Origin: Clarkia xantiana subsp. parviflora | Taxonomy: Eukaryota; Streptophyta; Magnoliopsida; Myrtales; Onagraceae | Direction: 5' to 3' | DNA: 64,000 bases | Assembly: GCA_036873135.1 (NCBI GenBank) | Contig: JAPTYO010000021.1 | Location: forward strand, 508,579 to 572,578 | Shown here: one piece after another, positions 55,700 to 64,000 of the stretch | How positions within the stretch are numbered: the first letter of the stretch is position 1 | Layout: the number at the start of each line of letters is the position of its first letter | Notes under the pieces: generated by a model | What the model saw: only the letters and a program-made list of their open reading frames with translations | Told to the model about the DNA's origin: nothing | Database searches by the model: none | Position numbers and translations under genes: made by a program

Positions 55700-57707
55700 T
55701 CCGGTGCGATAATCACCATGATATCTGTACCTCCAAGGTACGACTCGTTTACCACGTTTTATTTGACGCAAGTCATCTGATAAAATTCACTTGTGAATTT
55801 CTTTTCAGGTGAGCTGTTGAACGTGGTTATGACAACATGTCCATCATTATACTTCGTGATTGCTTCAAGTTTGAGATCTGAGACCCCAGTATTGTTTATG
55901 TTGTATTTCCTATTGTTCAATTTTATGTTTGAATTTTGGTTGATAATATTTCGGATTTATTGAATAAAGTAGTCACCATTCGATTTGAAGTGAGTTTTGC
56001 TTATAAAGATAAATCAACTCGGTTAAACGGGATCGATCCGAAAATACAACTAAAAAAAAGTATTAAGGCTATTTAAAATGGCCGAATCAAACAAATCCAT
56101 ACATCCTCTCCTACATCTAATTCCTTGGGTAAAATCAAAATGCCATTAAAATCCATCTATTGCGTAGCTCTAAGAATGAACCGATTATAAATCTTTCTTT
56201 ATTATTAGTACTCCATTGAATGAAATAATCTGTAATGATGATCATGTGAGAAACCGATTTGATTAAATTGAATTAAATTTAGAAATGAAACGATTTAACC
56301 ATGAGTTAAACCTTTGGTAAATAGCGCCACGCGCGTGTGGACCTCGAAAGATGGAACACATCGTTTCAAAATACGAGTTTAATGATGAAGTGTTTTAATG
56401 ACTAAGTGCTGAATTTTCGTTTGCATCCCTTCGGAAACAACTTATTGATAACGTTTACATCGGTAAGAAGTATGCTTCAGAAGCTACCACGACCTTATAA
56501 AAGTATCAACTGATGCATAAAGTGAAAACCCAAAATGCTCAGTTCGGAGATGGGATGAAATCTCCGAGATAAGTTTGCAAACGAAGAAGGATGAAGTCGG
56601 TTAAACGATTTTCTTTCTATACGTCTTAAACGATAAGTCATGCTAGGCATTCAAATCAAATGACACACTTCAAGAAGCACAGTTTATAAACATAATGTTA
56701 GAGTCATTCTACCAGACGTTCCCTATGGGATGAAGGAAGGTGATTCACATATATGTAAAACTGTGTTCCAATGAAATCGGTAAGACACGTAGCCATAAAA
56801 GCTAAAGAGTGATAATGATTTAAATCATATCATCATGCGATAATTAATTTGCGCATTAAACACGTATTTGGACCAAGAGTGCGCTAACTACTCTTAGAAG
56901 ATACCTGTTTACAGCTTGGGAAAATGGTGTCGTGATCGAACATGAGACTTTACATCACTTGAGGACGAATTTCATATGCATGGTCAGTTTCAAACAGATG
57001 TAGTCTTGATTAAACCGGAGCAGGATTATTATGACAATCAGGTCCCACTTACTTCGAGTGGGAGATTTGAACCAGCAACTAAAGTGAATGACATGGTAAA
57101 TTATAATGGAAACATTTTCATAGTAAATCCAGTGGGAGGAATAAACCCTACCACATGTAATCACTGTTGCTGCAGAGACGAATCAAGTTGAACCTGATAG
57201 TCATGTTGCTGAAAATCCAAAATGCCACAACCACCTATACTACCCATTGTTCCCAATGGGAGTGACCAAACCAACTTGGTTCCAGGTCCTAGGGATCAAG
57301 GAATTCATCTCGGAAGTAAAACCTCGAGACCGAGAGGTCTTCAGAGGAAAAGTTGTAGGTAAAGGTTCAAGCACTGCTCTTGTTCCTAATGGGGGTGATG
57401 CTCCGACAAGAAGCATCATTCCGAGTGGGAGAAACGTTCAGACTCAAGATGGGATTAACCTGCCTAGATGAATGTCAAAGGCATCGAACTTCTCCCAAGA
57501 AGTATCCCATCGAGAAGGGTGAAAACCTCACTATAACAACTGTTGACGAGCATTGGAAAGGCCTCGAGTGGAGAAATGGAGGAAAACAATAAAAGAGAGA
57601 GATCGCCTAAATGAAAAACATTATATTCTACAGTTGATTTACCTGCTAACCACAGGGGCACAAGGATACGGTGAGTCCTGAAAAAGAGACTCACCACTGA
57701 TGGAAAA
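55700..57707 (+). other. Non-coding interior of G
   Basis: About 2 kb with short frames only. It is homologous to the interior of C in reverse. Near its end, fragments such as EFISEVKPRDRE look like the linker before a copia RT. No protease or integrase catalytic region is visible. Confidence 0.6.
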
Positions 57708-59091
57708 GGTCAGGCGGTACAAAATCCGACATGTAGCGAAAGGACATACCCAACTTCGCGGAGTGGACTTTGACGAAAAATACTCACCGACTGTACGTAA
57801 AACTACGGTTAGGGCCATTCGTGGTCCTGGTCGCAGGTCTCGATTTCGAGTTGCACCGAATAAATGTTAAAGACCGCGTTTCTCTCGGAAACCTGGAGAA
57901 AGAGATTACATGGAGCAACCGGAGTATTTAATAACTCCTAGTAACGAACGTAAAGTTTGCAAACTCCGGAGATCCATTTACGGTCTTAAACAGTCGTCTC
58001 GGCAATGGTACCGCAGATTCCACGAGAAAATCGTAGGAAACGGATTCACGAATCTACACGAGGATCCGTGCGTGTATTATAAGACCTCCGGGTCTAAGTA
58101 TGTCATCTTAACCTTATACGTGGACGACATACTCATTGCCGCAAACGACGTGAGTTTTATAAACAAGTCAAAGTCCTAGTTAGCATCTGTATTCGAGATG
58201 AAAGACATGGGAGAGGCCACATACATCTTAGGAATTAAAATTGCTAGAGATTGCGCTACCCAGAAATTATGTCTATATCAAGAAGCTTATATCAACAAAT
58301 TGTTGAAAAGGTTCAGATTACAAGATGCCAAACCCGTGGATACGCCGGTAGTATTTGGGAGCACACTATCAAAACGTGACGGCCCCAAGAACCTGGCAGA
58401 GCGAGAACAGATGAAGGGTGCATAGTATTTAAGCATGGTCGGTAGTCTCATGTACGCCATGCAATGCACCCGTCCGGAAATCTGTTACGTCGTGGGCCTA
58501 GTAACACGATTCCAATCGGATCCTGGCTATAAACATTTAAAGGCTGTAAAAACAAATTATTCGTTATCTGAAAGGTATTGCCGACTACGCACTGTGCTAT
58601 GAGGGCAGGAAGTTAGAATTGAACGGTTACAGTGACGTCGACCATGGTGGCGATCCGGATGATCGTAAGTCCACCACAAGAGGAGTCTTTCTCCTTGCTA
58701 ATGCCGCCATTTCATGGACGAGCAAGAAGAAAACCTGTGTCGCGCTGTCTACAATGGAAACGGAATTCGTAGTTCTCTCGAAAAGCGCACAGGAAGCGGT
58801 CTTGCTGAAAAGGCTTCTTACTGCACTGCTTGATGTCAGAGACGGGAGTAAACCCGTCGTGGTATACTCTGACAGTCAGGCAGCTATTGCGGCAGTTAAG
58901 AATCCAAAGTACCATAGTAGGACTAAACACATTGATAGAAATATTTTTATGCTAAATCTATGGTAGAAGACAATACAATCACTTTGGAATACTTGTCCAC
59001 TGATAACATGGTTGCGGACCCATTAACTAAACCACTACGCATGGAGATATTCGAAAAGCACGTAAAACTGATTGGATTGCGTAGGGTTTAA
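57708..59091 (+). pseudogene. pol: Reverse transcriptase and RNase H of copia element G, decayed
   Basis: Starts RT-like KVRRYKIRHVAKGHTQ and GVDFDEKYSPTV, then 57910-58179 with RSIYGLKQSSRQWYRRFHEK and YVDDILIAAND. A TAG at 58177-58179 stands where C has TGG (KSWLASVFEMKD). GEATYILGIKIARD follows, and a TAG at 58423-58425. A frameshift near 58550 leads to RNase H (58619-58966) with WTSKKKTCVALSTMETEF and SDSQAAIAAVKN, and another near 58940 leads to DPLTKPLRMEIFEKH. The natural stop is 59089-59091. Inactive. Confidence 0.88.
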
Positions 59092-60076
59092 AAGTGGCAT
59101 GTATCTGTGATAACATTTTGATAATTGAAAGTTACATTTTTAATAAACGATAGAATTGTAATCGAGTTTGTGATCCATCGACGTCATATTGTTTGAATAC
59201 ATCAGATTTACGGTCTATAAACTAAGTCGTAGGAGGACGCAATCCTCTGCCAAACTATGTCGAATGTGGGCCTTACCTAGTCACACAGGTACGGTCGTCT
59301 TGCAGTGGAGGGAGGCCTCTACCAAGCAAGGCTTGCAAAGAATCAGGGGGATAAACCTGATTACGCAAGATGATTATCTAGTTTCGAAGTAACTCGACAT
59401 GATCTTCGTTTTGCAAATCGCCGTGATGAACTCCATTCGTCATTTAACCACATTCTGGGCCATATGAAAATCTTCAATATCATGATTGACATATCCCATT
59501 CATGTCAACTTAAAAGTTCAGGTATGCTATCGACGCGTGCTAGGAAGGAATCCTCGTGATTCTGGCGGGCGCAAACTTCTTCACCTCGAGCGTGTGATTG
59601 ATCCCAGGAGCCTTATGAAGAGGCACCTAAAGTATCCTCACGGACTCGGAACTCATATCTAAGGTCAGGCCCAATGCTCGCTTCTCAGCGTACGAGCGTA
59701 GTGCTGAACAAAAAGGCCCAGTGACCACGTCTTTGGAAACATGTTGTGTTTGACTAAGGATATGAGCGATGGGGATGGTAAAGTTCACCTGTAATTCACC
59801 GACTCTTGTATTCACTAGGTGGCCACCAACCGGATATTAATTGAAGGTTGTGAATACTTGTATGGATGTCTTGGAGAAGTGCTCCTATGCGGAGACTAGG
59901 AAAATGGAGAATTAACAGTTGACCTAGGATACAACGCGACACTATATTGTTTATAACAAGTTGATTGAAGAAAGGGAATCAACGTTCCGCGAGCGCTACA
60001 ACACTCCTAACAGATGAGTAGCACGATGCCCGTTGTGTTCGCCGGTCGCACGGCAAACCTCGTTTGAACTATTCAC
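59092..60076 (+). other. 3' tail of G, truncated
   Basis: Non-coding; matches 27370-28400 of C in reverse. Homology stops after gaactattca near 60076, about 100 bp short of where a PPT and 3' LTR should be. Confidence 0.7.
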
Positions 60077-60214
60077 CCCGTAACTCTCAAACTGCAAGTC
60101 CTGCAAGTCTGGGTGCAACTCCGCGCATACGAAACTACTACATAGCGAACATCCTCTATACCGGGGCAACTCTATGTCAGTAAGGGCCTCGTCCCAATAC
60201 TTATACAGTCCACA

Positions 60215-60325
60215 TATGCCTATCTGCACCCACTCGTGCCTACGCGAACCTACTTGTGCCTACGTGCACCTACTCGTCCTACACGTACCTACTCGTGCTT
60301 ACACGCACCTACTCGCGCCTACATG
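60215..60325. repeat. Short tandem repeat, about 20-bp unit
   Basis: Five degenerate units of acctactcgtgcctacrcgc type. On the + strand this is before the GC-rich block of K. Confidence 0.8.
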
Positions 60326-61088
60326 GCTTACCACGAATGATTGAGGTAACAATATAAATGCAATTATGATGCTAACACCTACGTGTGTATATCATTCTAT
60401 GATGACAGGTTATACATGCTTATGTGTATATCCTTAACGAGCGGAATGCGAGATACGCCCACAACTACAAGCACTATCATGTTAACGAGCATGTAGGTAC
60501 AAGTCATGTCGCAACACAAATTACTACATGGATTCTATCGATCGACAATTTCAGTCAAAAAATGGATAAGTAAGCAAATCAAGAACGACAAGGAATTGAA
60601 AACCTAACACATGCAATCAACAAGGGGAGTAACACTTTTGACTATACATACAACATTTCTAAACACTTAGCCATTTTTCTTGCATTTTACACTATGTTGA
60701 TGTGTGTTAGAAATTTCATCGAACATTTGGTGTGCGTGAAAAACCAAGTTCTATCCAAGGTAAGGATTGGCCAAATTAAGGTGGTCCAAGACATTGCCAT
60801 ACCTGGAAATGGTCCTTACTCAACTCGGGAAGTCCGACCGCCGTGAAAAATGTCGTCGTCACCGGAAAAATATTGCAGCCGCCGCCGTCCCCGCCGCCGC
60901 TATCACGCCCATCGCCGCTGCTGTCTCCCTCGTCGGAGGTGGTCGCGCCGCCATGGGTGGTGAATGGTTGGCCGGAGTTTCTTGGTCCTCAAGAAAGTTG
61001 GACCCCAAGTATCTTACTCTTCAAGAAAGGAGGAGGAGACAACCTTTGGTGTGGAGACTAAGTATGGGAGGTGTGTATACTCTCTCCT
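60326..61088. other. Non-coding stretch of K with GC-rich block
   Basis: AT-rich at first, then CCG-rich at about 60840-61010, similar in composition and place to 51420-51790 of D. Frames at 60767-61096 and 60843-61061 translate the simple sequence. Confidence 0.45.
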
Positions 61089-61095
61089 CTATATA
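61089..61095 (-). promoter_or_regulatory. Possible antisense TATA box in K
   Basis: Minus strand TATATAG after CCTTACCCACGCCC, placed as in D and E relative to the GC-rich block. Confidence 0.35.
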
Positions 61096-61605
61096 GGGCG
61101 TGGGTAAGGCTTTACCTCTCCCTAATTTTTTTAAACTCCTTTATGAGTTGACAACATGCATACACACCCTTACATACCATACACTGTGTTTACACACATA
61201 CATATACGACATATATTTATTGTCACGGCCTCTTTAAATATATACTTGTATGTATATCATTGCATATTTATTTCTATATTTATATCTCTGATTGCATAAT
61301 AATCACGTGTCATACGTTTACTTATACACGTGCATACACCATGTTTGCTTAAACGTCAGCGTTTACGTCCATGTTACATACGTACACATATATTGCCACG
61401 CATATATATATGTTATACATGTATACTCGCTGCACTAACCATGTCAACAATTGTGATCCTGTTCGTTGAGTTAAGGATGGAAAACACGATATCGAGGCCC
61501 ACGTGCCAGAAAACAGTAAGTCTATTATGAGGTAACTCCCGAACTTAAATCGGACGTCTATTCTATCAAAAAATAGAGTCAAGAAAGGGTTACGCCATTA
61601 CTTGA
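61096..61605. other. Non-coding 3' UTR of K
   Basis: AT-rich with many ata/cat runs; no frame. The last 60 bp resemble the pre-PPT region of E. Confidence 0.55.
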
Positions 61606-61617
61606 TTCGGGTGCAAA
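61606..61617 (+). promoter_or_regulatory. Polypurine tract of K
   Basis: ttcgggtgcaaa precedes the LTR; one T interrupts the G run found in the other elements. Confidence 0.65.
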
Positions 61618-61802
61618 CGATGGATATACGTCTGATTCGGGTTAGTCTTACATTCGGGCCTCGTCAACACGCGAAACCCACCAACAGTTTACAAACGCCA
61701 ATAACGGGTTAAAACAGTCCGAACGCGCGACACGCGCATACTCGAATCGTAACCCGTCCGGATTTTCCTTGACAATCCGGACCTCCGTATTGTCTAAGTA
61801 AA

Positions 61803-61842
61803 CCCGAACCTTCGGATTGTCAACGCAATCCGAAGGTTCGGG
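61803..61842. repeat. 17-bp perfect inverted repeat in U3 of K
   Basis: CCCGAACCTTCGGATTG (61803-61819), loop tcaacg, then its exact reverse complement (61826-61842). A 9-bp inverted repeat, GTCCGGATT...AATCCGGAC, lies just upstream (61756-61782). Confidence 0.95.
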
Positions 61843-62102
61843 ATGTCACATCAGGACATGCGTATCCCCGTATACTTACACTGCACACGAGCCTTTCCTT
61901 TGCCAATTTTACTCAAATCCACACTTGGCTCACGTTTTTCTACTAACCGGGGTTGGACCGCTTAAAACCGAGTTTGATCCCAAGGTGCCCTATATATAGG
62001 AACCTTGGTCACCCATTTCATAACTTATCTTGGCAAGAGAACTCTGACTTCTCACTAGCTTTATCTCTCTAAGATTTCTCATTTTAGCATCGGAGAGGGC
62101 TC

Positions 62103-62138
62103 ATCGCACACCACCCCCCCCCCTCTCGTGGTGTCGAT
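62103..62138 (+). other. R/U5 stem-loop with poly-C loop, element K
   Basis: ATCG-c-ACACCAC (62103-62114, one bulged C) pairs with GTGGTGTCGAT (62128-62138), 11 pairs. The loop is mostly C. Sequence differs from D and E but the fold is kept. Confidence 0.6.
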
Positions 62139-62263
62139 ACTGCCCCGTGTGCAGGTCTCAGGTGGAGCGCGCGTACAAGGCACGTACAACAACCCAACGA
62201 CCCGACGAACACTTCTACCTACCTCACAAGGACCCGACGCCCCAAGTGGTTCAGGTCCCAACA

Positions 62264-62725
62264 CGATGTATGAATAACGCATTGATAGTACGACCCTTGT
62301 GAAAGTGCTAAGTAAGTATGTACTATTTGCACACGGTGTCCTGAGTGCCTTCTTGCTTCAGAACTCCGTCCTTCCTTCTCCTCGAGATACCTGCAAAAGG
62401 AGCAATACCGAGACCACAAGAGGGGGGGTGGTACTCGATGAGCCATCTTCTATGCTTAAATGAGTATAGGCTTTTAGAGAGAGAAAGTAAGTGCTAGAGA
62501 GAGATAGCAAGATTACCTTTGAATGGTGGGAGGAGAGCTCTTATTTATAGAGTTTCTATTGAACCGCCCCGGTTCCAGTGCTTTCCTTGTCTGGTTGTGG
62601 CAGTTCTGTAATATAAGTTGGCCTTGACCGTAAATATGGTGCATTTGACCTCGGTTCGACCGTAGGTAAGCTTAATATGTTTAAGTGTGTGGGAATGGCC
62701 TTCGAGGGCGAGCCTCAGGCGGTGT
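62264..62725 (-). repeat. Element M: antisense Tat LTR fragment
   Basis: On the minus strand it has TATAAAT (62549-62543), ctctctaaaagcc, aagcatagaagatggctcatc, a C run and cttttgcagg, the R/U5 order of the D, E and K LTRs. The stem pairs 62439-62428 with 62417-62407. The U5 end is cut by K and the U3 by H. Confidence 0.7.
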
Positions 62726-63286
62726 TGTTAGCATATGGTGACGTGGCGCCGTAATAGGAGCCCTTTAATTAAGGGAATTACCTAAGTTAATTAGGTAGTT
62801 GTCAATCTGGGCTAACTGAGCCAAATCCAATTAGTAATTGACAAGAGAGGCCCAAAATTGGGCCTCCCCCTTATACATACAATTCGGCCGGCCACCCTAT
62901 ACCACATTGGTTGGAGTTTCCTTTTGGCAACTCCACCAATACTATATATAGGGGTGTCTGCTAAGGGTTTATTCACTCATTCATAATAACAAGGATCTCC
63001 ATTGAGAACACTTGTTTCCCTTTGTTAAATTTCGGCACCATCACATCTGGTCCGAGGTTCCATCTCCGTTGAAGAATCGATTAGAGGTCTTGTTGTGGAG
63101 CTACATCGCGTGGGACTTCTTCTAACGAAGAACTTGCACGTGGTTCCGACCGGAGGATCAGAACTTCCTCCACATCGTTCTTGGGCAGGAAAGCTAAAGG
63201 TATGTGTACTAATTCCGCTGCGTAGATTAGATTTCTTGCTAGTACACGTTTAGCATTCCGTAGTATTACGTCCCCGTAATCCAACA
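62726..63286 (+). repeat. 5' LTR of copia element H
   Basis: 561 bp, TGTTAGCATATGG...CCAACA. TATA-like actatatatagggg at about 62941. Diverged from the G and C LTRs but clearly related, especially at both ends and around accggaggat. Confidence 0.85.
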
Positions 63287-63287
63287 G

Positions 63288-63300
63288 TGGTATCAGAGCC
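63288..63300 (+). promoter_or_regulatory. Primer binding site of H
   Basis: TGGTATCAGAGCC, initiator Met tRNA type, one base after the LTR. Confidence 0.9.
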
Positions 63301-64000
63301 TGTGTTAGGAATTCTTAAAATTTTGATAAATTGATGTTCTTGATGTTCATTAAAACCGAATTTTTTTTATGTTCATAAACACCATGAAGAATCTAAAATT
63401 TTTAAGTAGATTTCATGTGTTTGATCTTTAAAAACTTAATAATTTCAAATTTACATGTTTTTCTAGATCAAAACTTAATTTTTCATGATCAATTTAAGTT
63501 TGATGTTCATGATCTTCAAGAACACCATTAGTTTTATCAAGAACATGTTTTGGATTCATGATCAAGTTAGAGTTTGATCTTAAAATTTGACAACTTTTCC
63601 AATTTTCTTGTTAGTGCCGAAAATTCCTAGGGGTGTTTTAGGTAAAAAAAATAAATTTTCTTGGCCACCAAGCAATTAAAAATTCAGCACAATCTATAAT
63701 AGATATAGGTTGCCATTTTTAAATTTTATTAATAGGTAACTATATCTAGAAGTTGGAAATAAGGATAGGTTCTAATATAATATTGTAAAAGATATTAACT
63801 ATCAATATATATGGATTAAAATAGGGTTAATATATATATTGATAGATTTAGTTACTATTAAACAATTAAGAAGATATATTGTCTACATATTTTAATCCAT
63901 AAAAGATATATTCGACAATATATATATATATTTAATTCGCCTGAAAATATATTAATATATATATTTATATTGTTGATTGATTTATATCTTAAAGATAGAA
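63301..64000 (+). other. Leader of H
   Basis: AT-rich non-coding leader like those of G and C, including tttcttggccaccaagcaat, the text that shows what G looked like before B inserted. Confidence 0.75.

Larger units (their letters stand above)
12577..60076 (+). mobile_element. Element G: Ty1/copia retrotransposon, + strand, host of B and C
   Basis: G begins with an LTR (12577-13175) and copia PBS, continues as leader (13190-13508, then 24603-26434 after B), Gag (26435-26690, then 55323-55699 after C), a long non-coding interior, and RT/RNase H (about 57708-59091). Its 3' tail runs to about 60076 and matches the tail of C in reverse. The 3' LTR is missing; different sequence starts after gaactattca near 60076. 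Left TSD would be cctgg (12572-12576), which cannot be checked. No protease or integrase domain is recognisable, so it looks non-autonomous. Confidence 0.8.
60077..62263 (+). mobile_element. Element K: 3' end of a Tat-type retrotransposon
   Basis: Contains, in order, unclassified sequence, a 20-bp tandem repeat, a GC-rich block, a possible antisense TATA, a conserved pre-PPT stretch (aaatagagtcaagaaagggt, near-identical in E), PPT and an LTR. No gag, pol or 5' LTR is present, so it is truncated at the junction with G. Confidence 0.7.
61618..62263 (+). repeat. 3' LTR of element K
   Basis: 646 bp, starting CGATGGATATACG (TGATGG in D and E) and ending CCCAACA. U3 holds a perfect 17-bp inverted repeat at 61803-61842 and a 9-bp one at 61756-61782. 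TATA-like tatatatag is at about 61990. A stem-loop with C run is at 62103-62138. The following cgatg may be its TSD. Confidence 0.78.
62726..64000 (+). mobile_element. Element H: 5' end of a Ty1/copia retrotransposon
   Basis: LTR, PBS and leader of the G/C family, running off the right edge. TSD on the left would be ggtgt (62721-62725). Confidence 0.85.

Noticed and set aside
60767..61096. 109-aa frame in K
   Set aside because: Alanine-rich CCG repeat translation, no similarity recognised.
60077..62725. A 3' LTR for copia G
   Set aside because: No + strand copia LTR is found between the RNase H of G and H; the H LTR at 62726 is followed by its own PBS and so is a 5' LTR.

Overview
This window is plant nuclear heterochromatin made almost wholly of transposable elements. 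I recognise no host gene, rRNA or tRNA gene. The evidence for an angiosperm is the element types. There are Ty3/gypsy elements of the Tat kind, with a CHHC zinc knuckle, a second RNase H domain, PBS TGGCGCCGTC, tandem repeats in the 3' UTR and an antisense extra gene. There are also Ty1/copia elements with the initiator-Met-type PBS TGGTATCAGAGCC. The species cannot be named from this.

The elements form a nest that can be solved from LTR ends and target-site duplications (TSDs). Letters are mine. F is an old Tat remnant (10175-12576). It was hit by A (Tat; only its 3' part, 1-10174, is in the window) and by G (copia, + strand, from 12577). G contains B, a complete Tat element at 13509-24597 (TSD ggctc), and C, a copia of G's own family in reverse orientation at 26691-55317 (TSD tatac). 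C contains D (Tat, 32831-53162, TSD attca). D contains E (Tat, 41072-51197, TSD acgag/acgat). LTR divergence counted by eye fits the nesting: C about 7%, D about 4%, B about 1%, E about 0.4%. G resumes at 55323 and ends at a junction near 60077. Then come the 3' end of a further Tat element (K, LTR 61618-62263), an antisense Tat LTR piece (M) and the 5' end of another copia (H, from 62726).

The first 9.3 kb is a satellite-like array of about 101-bp dimers, each made of two 50-bp halves. It lies directly before the polypurine tract and 3' LTR of A, so it is an expanded retrotransposon 3' UTR. B, D and E carry their own unrelated 3'-UTR repeats at the same place.

The most notable content is the D/E pair. 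They share LTR type, PBS, an N-terminal Gag leader, 3'-UTR repeats and an antisense gene, but their coding parts are reciprocal. E has an intact 1396-aa frame with protease, reverse transcriptase, RNase H and integrase but no capsid or nucleocapsid. D has capsid, nucleocapsid and protease, then a second diverged capsid/nucleocapsid module where reverse transcriptase and integrase should be. This looks like a split Gag/Pol retrotransposon system. Other points are a four-exon antisense gene in B with matching exon phases, a covarying C-loop hairpin in the R/U5 region of several Tat LTRs, and arrays of perfect palindromes in their U3.
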